From positions 1,178,001 to 1,242,000 of the forward strand of contig NZ_AP018722.1 of assembly GCF_004001325.1 (NCBI RefSeq): a stretch of DNA of 64,000 nt. Direction: 5' to 3'. Positions 1 to 8,299 of the stretch are shown here, one piece after another. The position numbers were made by a program, and so were the translations under genes. The stretch's first letter is position 1; each line of letters opens with the position of its first letter. A model generated the notes under the pieces. That model ran no database searches. It saw only the letters and a list, made by a program, of their open reading frames with translations, and had not been told where the DNA came from. The DNA comes from Thiomicrorhabdus aquaedulcis (GTDB lineage: Bacteria; Pseudomonadota; Gammaproteobacteria; Thiomicrospirales; Thiomicrospiraceae).

Positions 1-555
1 ACCTTGTGGCATGGCGCGAAGCTGATCACGCAATAACAGAGTTTGTGCGCCTGCTTTGTAAGCGTGCGGCAGTACGTCTGCGGTAGCGCTGTTAACACCC
101 GCGTGTATGTCCCATTTAAAATCAATCCCAGGAGAAACCACTAAACGGTCATAAGATAAAGTTTTACCACTGGCTAACGTAATAGTTTGTTTTGCAGGAT
201 CGGCACTTTTTACCATGTCATGAATAACATTAACGCCACGCTTATTTAAGCCATCGTACGTTTGAGTAATTTCATTCATTTCTGCAAGACCACCAATCAC
301 CCAGTTTGAGCCAGGGCACGTTACATAGGTTTTGCTGGGTTCAATTAGTGTGACGTTTAGATCAGGGCTATAACGTTTTAAATATTTTGCTGTGCTACTA
401 CCACCAAAGCCACCGCCAATAACGATAACCTCGCCAGCGCCTTTGCGCGATGCTGTGGCACAACCTGTTAAGCTCAAACCTGCCGGTAGTGCAACGCCTG
501 CGGCCACTAGTTTTAGTGCTTGTCTGCGTGTTAAAGAATTCATAGTATGTTCCAT
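1..555 (-). CDS. fccB: Flavocytochrome c sulfide dehydrogenase, flavin subunit (partial, C-terminus outside window)
   Basis: This would be the FAD subunit that oxidises sulfide in the periplasm and passes electrons to the cytochrome encoded upstream. Only the first 185 residues are in the window. Visible are a twin-arginine signal (TRRQALK near residue 10), a dinucleotide-binding loop GGGFGG (residues 47-52) and the segment TCPGSNWVIGG. Cys80 in that segment fits the cysteine that binds FAD covalently in this family. The start at 555 is chosen because AAGGAGC lies 5 nt upstream; a second ATG at 543 is possible. The gene lies 10 bp downstream of the cytochrome gene in the same orientation, as expected for an fccAB operon. 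SoxF-type proteins are close relatives and cannot be excluded. Confidence 0.85.
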   Translation of the reverse strand, partial: MEHTMNSLTRRQALKLVAAGVALPAGLSLTGCATASRKGAGEVIVIGGGFGGSSTAKYLKRYSPDLNVTLIEPSKTYVTCPGSNWVIGGLAEMNEITQTYDGLNKRGVNVIHDMVKSADPAKQTITLASGKTLSYDRLVVSPGIDFKWDIHAGVNSATADVLPHAYKAGAQTLLLRDQLRAMPQG

Positions 556-565
556 CGTAAGCTCC

Positions 566-865
566 TTATTTGCCTTGTACGCCAATGTATTTTGCCATTA
601 GCACAATTTCTTCGTCCGTGTAGCCTTTAGCGTGACGAGGCATGATTGTTCCCTTACGAGTACCATCGCGGTAAGCCTTCATTTGGCTCACAATTAAAGA
701 GGCTGGATAATTGCCCAAAGGGGGGATTGTAGCGCCGGTGGCTTTGCCATCATAACCGTGGCAAGAGAAGCAGCTGTTTGCTAGCATTTCACCACGTTCT
801 ACGGCAAAGCTAGACAGGCTGGTTAACATTAATGCGCCGGCAAAGGCTATTGATGTTTTTTTCAT
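566..865 (-). CDS. fccA: Periplasmic c-type cytochrome, flavocytochrome c heme subunit
   Basis: A 99-residue class I cytochrome c. It has a Sec-type signal peptide (MKKTSIAFAG start, cleavage expected near Ala21), one heme site CFSCH at residues 32-36, and a methionine (Met75 in IMPRHAKG) placed as the sixth heme ligand. It is the first gene of a two-gene unit with the FAD subunit, so it most likely accepts electrons from sulfide oxidation. AAGGATG precedes the start. A perfect FNR-type box lies 40-53 bp upstream of the start codon. A generic monoheme cytochrome is the alternative, but the pairing makes the sulfide dehydrogenase role likely. Confidence 0.85.
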   Translation of the reverse strand: MKKTSIAFAGALMLTSLSSFAVERGEMLANSCFSCHGYDGKATGATIPPLGNYPASLIVSQMKAYRDGTRKGTIMPRHAKGYTDEEIVLMAKYIGVQGK

Positions 866-904
866 GAGTCATCCTTTTTAAAGAGTTAAGCGTTTTTCTT
901 TTTA

Positions 905-918
905 TTGATCTATATCAA
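905..918. promoter_or_regulatory. Perfect FNR/Anr-type box upstream of fccA
   Basis: TTGATCTATATCAA matches the FNR consensus TTGAT-N4-ATCAA exactly and is symmetric. Its centre is about 46 bp from the fccA start codon. Class II activation with a -41.5 site would leave almost no leader, so repression or another promoter position is possible. It suggests oxygen-responsive control of sulfide oxidation, which is an inference. Confidence 0.6.
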
Positions 919-1093
919 TTAGCATAAAAAATTATAGTACAAGTCAAATGTCATAAACACTGAGATTTAACCATTATAAAAAAAATTTATATAAGGATTG
1001 AATTTTATGGCGTGCGATTTGTCTAAGTTGGCGGGCATCTAGGGGGTTTTGTTAAGAGATTTTACGCATCTTTTTAGAGCATTGCACCATTGG

Positions 1094-1824
1094 CTAACCA
1101 TTGTCTATTAATGATAAAAGTAACGGTAAAATCAGTGCAGAAATCGACGCTGAAAGCGCCATGGCCAGACCCGCAAATGCACCCATCTGAGCACTCACTT
1201 GAAAACCACGAGCGGTGCCTAAACCGTGCGCTGTAACCCCAAGCGCGACCCCTTGAACTGCGTGATCTTTAATTTTAAAGAGTTTAAAAAGAGCGGTTCC
1301 AAGCACCGCACCCAAGATACCCGTTATGACCACAAAAACGGCCGTTAACGTGGGCAGGCCACCGTTTTTTCGGCAATGCCCATGGCCACGGGAGCGGTAA
1401 CGGACTTGGGGATTAGGGAGAGCATGGTTTGCTCGCTTGCCCCTAATAAAGACGCAATGTAATACGCACTAAATCCAGATACACTAATGCCAAACACCAG
1501 TGCAATGGACAGCGAAAGCCAAACGGTTTTAAGTTTGCTGAGTTGTGAGTAAAGTGGAATCGCTAGGGCAACGGTAGCGGGTCCCAATAAAAAATGAATA
1601 AATTGTGCCCCAGAAAAGTAGGCTTCATACGATATATTAAATAAACTCAGTGTGCCCACAATCATTAAAATAGAGAGTAATACTGGATTAAGCAGGGAGT
1701 TAGAGTGTGCTTGATGGTAAATCTTTACTGCCATTAGGTAACACACAAGAGTAAGCACCAAGCCTAAAAGTGGACTGGCTGACAGGTAAACCCAAACAGC
1801 TGAAGCTTGAGTCATTGGGGTCAT
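1094..1824 (-). pseudogene. lrgB: LrgB/CidB-family membrane protein, broken by a one-base shift
   Basis: The partner of LrgA, a multi-spanning inner-membrane protein of the LrgB/YohK family linked to murein hydrolase control or small-metabolite export. Two reading frames cover it. The upstream one ends after SVTAPVAMGIAEK, and the downstream one begins at VVITGILGAVLG. The join is at a run of six T (1365-1370, six A in the sense strand). One extra A gives GIAEKNGGLPTLTAVFVVITG, the conserved family sequence, and a 243-residue protein of normal size. No other damage is seen, so a sequencing indel or recoding is as likely as true inactivation. Its start overlaps the lrgA stop by 4 bp. Confidence 0.8.
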
Positions 1825-2204
1825 AAAGGTTTTTTTGGGGTTTTAAAGCGTTTAACAAGGTTAGGCAGTTTTAAAATGGCCATCATGCTCCACGCGGTAA
1901 CGAGTAAGCCCAGTATAGTGCTTACAACTAAGGCTACACTAATCGCAAGCCATTCTTCTTTTAAACGCCCTAAATGAATCATTAAACCGACACCTGCTGG
2001 TACAAACAATAGGGACAGGTGTGCTAATAGCATTTGTGCTGGTTTTTCGACCTGTTGCATAAGCGGTTTTTTAATAATGAGCGTCAGTAAGAACAATAAC
2101 ATGCCCACCACCGGACCGGGTATGGGCAAGTTTAAGCCCAGCACGATTAGTTCTCCGGCCAATTGATAAAGTAATAGCAATGTAATAACCGCTAGAAAAG
2201 TCAT
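1821..2204 (-). CDS. lrgA: LrgA/CidA-family holin-like membrane protein
   Basis: A 127-residue protein with about four hydrophobic segments and the family signature LPIPGPVVGMLL near residues 26-37, followed by a conserved PAGVGLMIHLG segment. LrgA/CidA proteins act in the inner membrane with LrgB and affect murein hydrolase activity or pyruvate-like solute movement; the exact role here is unknown. It overlaps the start of lrgB by 4 bp (ATGA), which indicates translational coupling. Upstream lie the iterated palindrome and a MITE-like element, so its promoter region is embedded in repeat sequence. Confidence 0.85.
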   Translation of the reverse strand: MTFLAVITLLLLYQLAGELIVLGLNLPIPGPVVGMLLFLLTLIIKKPLMQQVEKPAQMLLAHLSLLFVPAGVGLMIHLGRLKEEWLAISVALVVSTILGLLVTAWSMMAILKLPNLVKRFKTPKKPL

Positions 2205-2236
2205 GTTTTTTTCTCAACAACCATCATTCATAAACA

Positions 2237-2248
2237 ACCAGGCCTGGT
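2237..2248. repeat. Iterated palindrome copy 1
   Basis: Exact ACCAGGCCTGGT, extended to a 14-bp palindrome by flanking A/T. Intergenic, between lrgA and the MITE-like element. Confidence 0.9.
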
Positions 2249-2259
2249 TAAAACCCCTA

Positions 2260-2352
2260 GAGACCTTTGCACGCGTGATGCTAACAATAGGTTTAAATAC
2301 CGCTTGATGGTAAGTGTTAACTATTTTGGCGACACACGCGTGTAAACGTCTA
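2260..2352. mobile_element. MITE-like element 1 (about 93 bp)
   Basis: The left end GAGACCTTTGCACGCGTG (2260-2277) and right end CACGCGTGTAAACGTCT are near inverted repeats. The subterminal segment GTTAACTATTTTGGC is shared with the other copies. It fills the space between pfp and lrgA and ends 2 bp from the pfp stop codon. There is no coding capacity. Confidence 0.6.
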
Positions 2353-2354
2353 TT

Positions 2355-3659
2355 TTAATATTTGACTGCAATAAATTCAGGCAACTGTTTACTTAGTTTT
2401 TTAAAGTTAAGCGGAGCAATGTCGGGTAAACCATTTTTAAATTTAACAGGGCGCTCACCTTGAACCAATGGGCGTAAATAATCTAGTGCGGCGGGGGTAA
2501 TGTCCATGCCGTCTGCCGTGATAAATTCGTCTGGAACGGTTTTTTCAAGGTCGGCCACAGCCACTAGGTTAACGCTTTCAAACTGCCAGTTAAAGGGCGT
2601 GCATGAGCACATTTTTACCACCGGTAATACCCCGTGCTCGCCATTTATAGCCGCGTTAACCGATGCAACCCCTGCATCGTAAGCCATTTGCCAATCGGTC
2701 AGTGACACAATGTGACTGGCCGAGCGTTGCAAATAATCGGGAACGGCACAATGTGTTTTGCTGTTAAGGTGCTCGCTTACCAGGTGTGATAGTTGAGCGC
2801 CAACACCGCCTAATTGGGTGTAATCACGTTCGTGAGTGTGCTCTACGCTGGCAATGCTAAGGTATTGACCATGCTCATCGCGTAATCCTTCAGACACGCA
2901 ACATACGCAATATCCGTGTTGGGCAATTAAGGTTTCGATGCGTGCAATAAATGCTGTTTGATTAAATGCTCGCTCGGCCGGCAAAATAATAATAGGTACG
3001 TCTGGAATGACGTCTTTGACCAGGCCTGCTGCAATGGTTAACCAGCCAGTATTGCGACCCATAGCTTCTAAAATAAAAAACTTGGACGAGGTTTGATACA
3101 TAGACTGAATATCGAGCGTGGCTTCTAAAAAGCTGCTGGCTAAATATTTTGCGGCACTGCCAAAGCCCGGGCTGCAATGCGATAAATCCATGTCATTGTC
3201 GATGGTTTTGGCCACACCTACGCAAATTACTTTATGACCACGCTCTCCACAATAGTCGGCCACTTTTTGCGCAGTAACCATTGAACCATTTCCGCCATTG
3301 TAAAAAAAGTAGCCAATGTTGTACGCTTTAAAGACCTCAAGCACTCGGTCGTATTGCGCGGTATTGTGCTCGATTGGGTCAAGGTCAAATCGACAAGCCT
3401 TAAAGACTGCGCCAGGCTGGCGCTTTAAGTGTTCTAAGGTTTCTGTATCCATATTGGTAACGTCTACCATGTCTTCTTCTAACACACCTTTAATGCCATT
3501 GATGGCGGCGTAGCACCGGCCAAAAATGTGTGGGTTTGCTTGAACGGTTTCAATTACCCCAGCCGCACTGGTGTTTATAACCGCCGTTACGCCGCCGGCT
3601 TGGGCATAAAGTACATTGTTGTTTTGTGATGTGTTGTTCAAAGGGAATATTCCTTGCAA
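2355..3659 (-). CDS. pfp: 6-phosphofructokinase, PPi-type clade (phosphate donor uncertain)
   Basis: A 434-residue phosphofructokinase that interconverts fructose 6-phosphate and fructose 1,6-bisphosphate. The nucleotide/PPi loop is GGNGS (residues 122-126) and the catalytic loop is KTIDND (151-156), followed by HCSPGFGSAAKY. The overall sequence and length resemble the diphosphate-dependent enzymes found in methanotrophs and sulfur oxidisers. However, the fourth residue of GGNGS is Gly, as in ATP-dependent enzymes, whereas Asp is usual in PPi enzymes. The Lys before TIDND is the PPi-type residue, although some ATP-dependent trypanosomal enzymes also carry it. Donor specificity therefore cannot be read with certainty. 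It stands alone with no operon partner. Confidence 0.85.
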   Translation of the reverse strand: MQGIFPLNNTSQNNNVLYAQAGGVTAVINTSAAGVIETVQANPHIFGRCYAAINGIKGVLEEDMVDVTNMDTETLEHLKRQPGAVFKACRFDLDPIEHNTAQYDRVLEVFKAYNIGYFFYNGGNGSMVTAQKVADYCGERGHKVICVGVAKTIDNDMDLSHCSPGFGSAAKYLASSFLEATLDIQSMYQTSSKFFILEAMGRNTGWLTIAAGLVKDVIPDVPIIILPAERAFNQTAFIARIETLIAQHGYCVCCVSEGLRDEHGQYLSIASVEHTHERDYTQLGGVGAQLSHLVSEHLNSKTHCAVPDYLQRSASHIVSLTDWQMAYDAGVASVNAAINGEHGVLPVVKMCSCTPFNWQFESVNLVAVADLEKTVPDEFITADGMDITPAALDYLRPLVQGERPVKFKNGLPDIAPLNFKKLSKQLPEFIAVKY

Positions 3660-3713
3660 GATGAACTAGATTGAATAATTAAAGGTGCTTAGAGTCTATT
3701 GCTTATATTATCG

Positions 3714-4931
3714 TTAAAGCGGGTGCAATAATAAAACAGAATTATGAAATTTAATCGCTTGTTTGCCTTGCAACAGTGCTTGTAGTGGTTGACCTATGAG
3801 CAATTGTCGCCACCCCTTTAAGACAGGTTGATAAGGGTCGCACATTAAACGCTGAATATCGTCTTTATGAATTAAACTTTGTATATTTAGACCGTATTCC
3901 AGACTGACTTGTTGTGCGTAGCTAAAACAAAAGTCCACTACCGCCGATTGTTGCAGGTTAAGAGCGGGTTTTTTGGCCGGAAGTTGGGGCCAGGTTTCAG
4001 GTGCTTGAGCAAATACATCATCAATTTGTTTAATCCATTGAGCACCATAAAGTTTAACCGAGGAGGCTTTAATAAGAGGTACTTTGTAGAGTGCTTCTAA
4101 GGTTTGCGGTGGACGTTTGGCAATATCAATAATTACTTCATCGCTCATTACCCACTTTTTGGGTTGATTTTCGGTTATTGCAAAGTGTTCTCGCCACGTG
4201 GCTAGGCGCTCGACAATGGCCAATTGTTTAGGTTTTAACGATTGAGTTCCTTTGATTTTATCTCCGGCCTTAGAGGGATTAGGCTTGTAGAGGGTTTCGT
4301 CTAAAAGTGCTTGGCAATCTTCGGTTAACGCCTTACGTTGTTCTGGAGTAAGGGTGTGTATAAATTTTTGATACAAAGGCGATAAAAATCGCACATCGTC
4401 CAACGCGTATTCAATTTGCTGTTGCGTTAAAGGGCGGCTGTGCCAATTAGTGCGAGTTTGACTTTTGTCTAATAAGTGGCCTAATTCGGCTTCAATAACT
4501 CGTGCAAATCCAGCCATTTCGCCGTGTTTAAAAAATAGAGCGGCCAGTTGAGTGTCAAAAATTGAAGCGGGCATCTTATTGGCAAGTTGGTACAATACCT
4601 CGATGTCTTGGCGCGCTGAGTGAAACACTTTTAAGGTGTTGGGGTCGGTCAATAAATCGACCAAGCTGCTTAGGGGTGTTTGCCCAATAAGCTCATCGGG
4701 TTTATTATTGGATGCAGTGGCATTTTGCATAATGGCAATGGGGTCAATTAAAGCCGCTTGCCCCAAGCAGTCTTGTATTTGTACCAGGCTTAGTTCTGGA
4801 AAGTAAGTGTCAACCCGAATAAATTCAGTGTCAATGGCAATCCAGTCAATCTCGGGGTTGTGGATGATGTCGTGGCAATATGCATCCAGTTCGGCTTGGG
4901 TTTCAATCGTTAGGTAGGGTTCTTTTTTCAT
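3714..4931 (-). CDS. rnd: Ribonuclease D
   Basis: A 405-residue 3'-5' exoribonuclease acting in tRNA 3' maturation. The DEDD exonuclease core is visible: DTEF at residues 34-37, HSARQDIEVLY near 104, and EYALDDVRFL near 184. An HRDC domain (about residues 220-300) follows, with LATWREHFA and VMSDEVIIDIAKRPP. The start MKKEP fits the family N-terminus. No clear ribosome binding site is seen. The start codon overlaps the divergently oriented mpl start by 2 bp, so each promoter must lie inside or at the edge of the other gene. Confidence 0.93.
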   Translation of the reverse strand: MKKEPYLTIETQAELDAYCHDIIHNPEIDWIAIDTEFIRVDTYFPELSLVQIQDCLGQAALIDPIAIMQNATASNNKPDELIGQTPLSSLVDLLTDPNTLKVFHSARQDIEVLYQLANKMPASIFDTQLAALFFKHGEMAGFARVIEAELGHLLDKSQTRTNWHSRPLTQQQIEYALDDVRFLSPLYQKFIHTLTPEQRKALTEDCQALLDETLYKPNPSKAGDKIKGTQSLKPKQLAIVERLATWREHFAITENQPKKWVMSDEVIIDIAKRPPQTLEALYKVPLIKASSVKLYGAQWIKQIDDVFAQAPETWPQLPAKKPALNLQQSAVVDFCFSYAQQVSLEYGLNIQSLIHKDDIQRLMCDPYQPVLKGWRQLLIGQPLQALLQGKQAIKFHNSVLLLHPL

Positions 4932-6414
4932 GAGTGAGAGTTTAAAAGTTCGTATGAGTCAGAGCAAGGATAATTGCACTAAAGCACAAAAAATTCACAT
5001 ATTAGGCATTGCCGGCACGTTTATGGGCGGTATTGCACAAATTGCTCAAGCCATGAGCTTTGACGTGAGCGGATCGGATAAAGCTATTTACCCACCCATG
5101 AGCACTCAATTGGCGCAAGCAGGTATAACGGTCAGCGACGAACAAAGCCTTGAATTTTTAAACGCATGCCCAAACAGTGTTGTTATTGGTAACGCCTTAA
5201 GTCGAGGTCATATTGCGGTTGAGGCCACTTTAAATGCACAGCAATTGTACACTTCAGGCCCGCAATGGTTAGCCGAAAATGTTTTAAAAGACTGTTGGGT
5301 AATCGCGGTTGCGGGCACTCATGGTAAAACCACCACAGCCTCCATGGTGGCTTGGATTTTAGAGTATGTTGGATTAAATCCTGGTTTTTTAATTGGCGGT
5401 GTTCCTGCTAACTTTGGTGTGTCAGCGCGTTTGGGTGCAAAGCCTTTTTTTGTAGTAGAGGCCGATGAATACGACACGGCTTTTTTTGATAAACGCTCAA
5501 AATTTGTGCATTATCGACCACGTACCTTGGTGATAAATAACTTGGAGTTTGATCACGCTGATATTTTTGAAAATTTAGCCGCTATTCAGACTCAGTTTCA
5601 TCATTGTGTGCGCACGGTACCAGGCAATGGTTTGATTGTGTTGCCGGTAGACGACCCCAATGTTGACGCCGTGATTGCCAAAGGCTGTTGGACGGCGTTG
5701 CAAACGCAGAGCCTTGCTCATAAAGAGGAGGGTGGCAAAGCTGATTGGCACGCTAATGTCGTGCGCGCGGATGGCTCAGAGTTTGAGGTGTTTTATCGCG
5801 GACAACTGGTGGGAACGGTAGCCTGGCCCATGACAGGTTTACACAATGTACGCAATGCGATAAGCGCGTTGGCTGCGGCACAACACGCTGGCGTTCCTAT
5901 TAAAGAAGGTCTTGTTGCGTTAAGTCTTTTTAAGGGTGTGGCGCGGCGCATGAGTTGGGTAGGTGAGGTGAATGGAATTACGGTATTTGATGATTTTGCA
6001 CATCATCCCACTGCTATTGCAACCACGTTAGAAGGAGCCAAGCAGCGTTTAATGCAGAATAATCAAATTAATAAACTCACCAGGCCTGGTCGTTTAATTG
6101 CAGTATTTGAACCACGTTCAAATACCATGCGCATGGGTATTCATGCCAAAACTTTGCCGGCATCGTTTGCCTGTGCGGATGCGGTGTATGCATTTATTGA
6201 CCCTGTGTGGCAGTGGAATTTACCCACCAAACAATTTAGTCAACCTGTGCGTGTGCTGAATGCTTATGAAGATTTGTTGCAGTGTTTGTTAAATGATTTA
6301 GAGCCAGGCGATACCGTGGTGGTGATGAGCAATGGAAGTTTTGGTGAGATTCATCAAAAATTAGTGGCGGGATTGAAAAACAAATATAAACTCTCTGCAG
6401 TTGCCGAGAGTTAA
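4930..6414 (+). CDS. mpl: UDP-N-acetylmuramate:L-alanyl-gamma-D-glutamyl-meso-diaminopimelate ligase
   Basis: A cytoplasmic murein-recycling ligase that attaches recovered tripeptide to UDP-MurNAc using ATP. N-terminal HILGIAGTFMGG is the UDP-binding loop, AGTHGKTTTASM is the Mur-ligase P-loop (around residue 130), and DDFAHHPTAI and EPRSNTMRMG mark the central and C-terminal domains. The length (494) fits the family with a short N-terminal extension; ATG at 4954 is an alternative start. The iterated palindrome occurs in-frame at 6079 (encoding TRPGR). It is divergent from rnd with overlapping start codons. Confidence 0.93.
   Translation: MSESLKVRMSQSKDNCTKAQKIHILGIAGTFMGGIAQIAQAMSFDVSGSDKAIYPPMSTQLAQAGITVSDEQSLEFLNACPNSVVIGNALSRGHIAVEATLNAQQLYTSGPQWLAENVLKDCWVIAVAGTHGKTTTASMVAWILEYVGLNPGFLIGGVPANFGVSARLGAKPFFVVEADEYDTAFFDKRSKFVHYRPRTLVINNLEFDHADIFENLAAIQTQFHHCVRTVPGNGLIVLPVDDPNVDAVIAKGCWTALQTQSLAHKEEGGKADWHANVVRADGSEFEVFYRGQLVGTVAWPMTGLHNVRNAISALAAAQHAGVPIKEGLVALSLFKGVARRMSWVGEVNGITVFDDFAHHPTAIATTLEGAKQRLMQNNQINKLTRPGRLIAVFEPRSNTMRMGIHAKTLPASFACADAVYAFIDPVWQWNLPTKQFSQPVRVLNAYEDLLQCLLNDLEPGDTVVVMSNGSFGEIHQKLVAGLKNKYKLSAVAES
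6079..6090. repeat. Iterated palindrome copy 2 (inside mpl)
   Basis: Exact ACCAGGCCTGGT inside the mpl coding region, read in the frame giving TRPGR. Confidence 0.9.
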
Positions 6415-6451
6415 ATAAATTTAAGTACTTGGATTTAAGTGCATAAATCTA

Positions 6452-6484
6452 CACGCACCCATTAATGAAGTTTAGTGGTGCGTG
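6452..6484. terminator. Hairpin between convergent mpl and DAHP synthase genes (weak terminator)
   Basis: CACGCACC (6452-6459) pairs with GGTGCGTG (6477-6484) around a 17-nt loop, between two converging genes. No T-run follows, so intrinsic termination is uncertain. It is followed by AAAGGTCTC, which resembles a lone right end of the MITE-like family. Confidence 0.35.
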
Positions 6485-6497
6485 ATCTAGAAAGGTC

Positions 6498-7571
6498 TCA
6501 ATGTTTATTTCTAAAGTGACGACGTGCTAGAACCCCATTAGAAAGGGTTGCCAATAAACTCACGCTATCTGACCAGCCTAAGCAAGCGTCGGTAATGCTT
6601 TGGCCATAGGTTAAAGGTTTGTTAGTTTCAACATCTTGACGACCACCGACTAAATGACTTTCAGCCATTACGCCCATAATATGCGATTCGCCTTGGGTTA
6701 ATTGTTGGGCAATAGAGTCCGCAACAGACAATTGTTTTTCATGCTGTTTTTCGCTGTTGGCGTGACTGCAATCAATCATTAATTTGTCTTCAACACCGGC
6801 CGCTTTAAGCTGGCTAACAGCCTCAGCCACAAACGGAGCGGCGTAATTAGGTCCAGAGCTTCCGCCGCGTAAAATAACGTGACAATCTGGGTTGCCGGTG
6901 GTTTCAAAAATGGCAGAATGACCTGCTTTTGTCAGTGACATAAAAATGTGCGAATTATTGGCGGCACGAATAGCGTCCACCGCTACTTTAAAACTGCCAT
7001 CGGTACCATTCTTAAAGCCCACTGGACAGGATAGTCCAGAGGCTAATTCACGATGTCCTTGGCTTTCAGTGGTGCGCGCACCAATAGCGCCCCATGCAAT
7101 TAAGTCAGCCACATATTGTGGAGAAATAAGGTCTAAAAATTCGGTGGCCGCTGGTACGCCCATTTCATTAATGTCACGCAGTAATGAGCGTGCTAAATGC
7201 AATCCCTTGTTTATTTCAAATGATTCGTTTAACTCAGGATCGTTAATTAAGCCTTTCCAACCCACCGTTGTACGCGGCTTTTCAAAGTAAACGCGCATCA
7301 CAATTAATAAAGTGTCTTGGTATTGGTCAATTTGTGTTTTTAATTGACGAGCATAGTCGCGCGCAGCTACGGGATCGTGAATGGAGCAAGGGCCAATAAC
7401 CACCAAGAGCCTGTCGTCAAGACCGACTAAAATATTGTGTATTTGTTGACGAGTATCGTGCACAGTTTTAGCCGCTGCTTCGGTGAGTGGAAACAGATTG
7501 TGCAACTCTTGAGGCGCAAGAACTTCTGTGATGTTTTTGATGCGTAAATCATCGGTTTGATACTGCGTCAT
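6498..7571 (-). CDS. aroG: 3-deoxy-7-phosphoheptulonate (DAHP) synthase, class I
   Basis: Condenses phosphoenolpyruvate and erythrose 4-phosphate in the first step of aromatic amino-acid synthesis. The 357-residue protein has VVIGPCSIHD, MRVYFEKPRTTVGWKGLINDP, GARTTESQGHRELASGLSCPVGFKNGT and DCSHANS, all hallmarks of the E. coli AroF/G/H type. The start at 7571 (MTQYQTDDLRIKN) is chosen because family members begin here and AAGG lies upstream. An open frame continues 53 codons further upstream but looks noncoding. The feedback class (Phe, Tyr or Trp) cannot be decided from sequence alone, so the gene symbol is tentative. Confidence 0.93.
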   Translation of the reverse strand: MTQYQTDDLRIKNITEVLAPQELHNLFPLTEAAAKTVHDTRQQIHNILVGLDDRLLVVIGPCSIHDPVAARDYARQLKTQIDQYQDTLLIVMRVYFEKPRTTVGWKGLINDPELNESFEINKGLHLARSLLRDINEMGVPAATEFLDLISPQYVADLIAWGAIGARTTESQGHRELASGLSCPVGFKNGTDGSFKVAVDAIRAANNSHIFMSLTKAGHSAIFETTGNPDCHVILRGGSSGPNYAAPFVAEAVSQLKAAGVEDKLMIDCSHANSEKQHEKQLSVADSIAQQLTQGESHIMGVMAESHLVGGRQDVETNKPLTYGQSITDACLGWSDSVSLLATLSNGVLARRHFRNKH

Positions 7572-7813
7572 AGTGAACCTTGTGTTGCTTAAGTGAGCTT
7601 TTACAGCTCTGTAAATTTGAGGCGAAAGGCCGGAGCCATTTTTACAATTCACCCCGTAAATAAGGCGTGATATTATGCCACCATCCATCAAAAATTGCTT
7701 AAACAATTGCGGCAAATGAATAAAAAGCACTGAAAAATGTGTTATTAATGTATGATTACTGGCTGGTTATCTCATTCGAATATGTTAGAATTTAACCTGT
7801 TTTAAAAATAAAT

Positions 7814-8122
7814 ATGGCTGAAGCTAACGTGCATTGTAAATTTATTATAGAAGGTGTTACCGAAGACGGTGGTAAGTTTAGACCCAGTGATTGGATTGAT
7901 CGTGTTGCATCAATGATGGCCAGCTATGGGACTTCGCACCGTTTAGTGTATTCTGAGCTTATGCACCCAGAGTTGTATCAAGGTCAAAAGTGTCTCATGA
8001 TTGATACCGAACTTGAGGTTAAAGACCCCAGTATGTTTCAGTATGTAATGAACTTTGCGAAAAGTAATCGTCTTAAAATGACTAAAGTATGTGATTTAGA
8101 CGAAACTCAGCTTGGAACCTAA
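7814..8122 (+). CDS. DUF3579 family protein
   Basis: A 102-residue soluble protein with the DUF3579 pattern: an early FIIEGVTEDGGKFRPSDW segment, a central YSELMHPELYQGQKCLMID strand region and a C-terminal MNFAKSNRLKM helix. The function of the family is unknown. It is monocistronic, with a possible -10 region near 7786-7792 and an intrinsic terminator 40 bp downstream. The frame is supported by the family match from memory. Confidence 0.75.
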   Translation: MAEANVHCKFIIEGVTEDGGKFRPSDWIDRVASMMASYGTSHRLVYSELMHPELYQGQKCLMIDTELEVKDPSMFQYVMNFAKSNRLKMTKVCDLDETQLGT

Positions 8123-8164
8123 TGTTGCTGTGAGCTTGTAGTCATTTTGTATTAGTTTTAAATT

Positions 8165-8190
8165 AAAAGCGCCTTTAAGGCGCTTTTTGT
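8165..8190. terminator. Bidirectional intrinsic terminator
   Basis: AAAAGCGCC pairs with GGCGCTTTT around TTTAA, flanked by A-rich and T-rich runs. It sits between the DUF3579 gene and the converging pilD gene and can serve both. Confidence 0.8.
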
Positions 8191-8299
8191 GTTTTTAAGG
8201 GTTGGGCTATTATTTTTTTGACAGACTTATCGTGCAATGATGGGCGGTTTTAAATGGATTGTGAGCTTAACAAGTTTTGGTAAGTGGCTTTATAAAGTT

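Noticed and set aside
7572-7730. A 53-residue N-terminal extension of the DAHP synthase
   Set aside because: Family members start at MTQYQ, a ribosome binding site is found there, and the extension does not resemble protein of the family.
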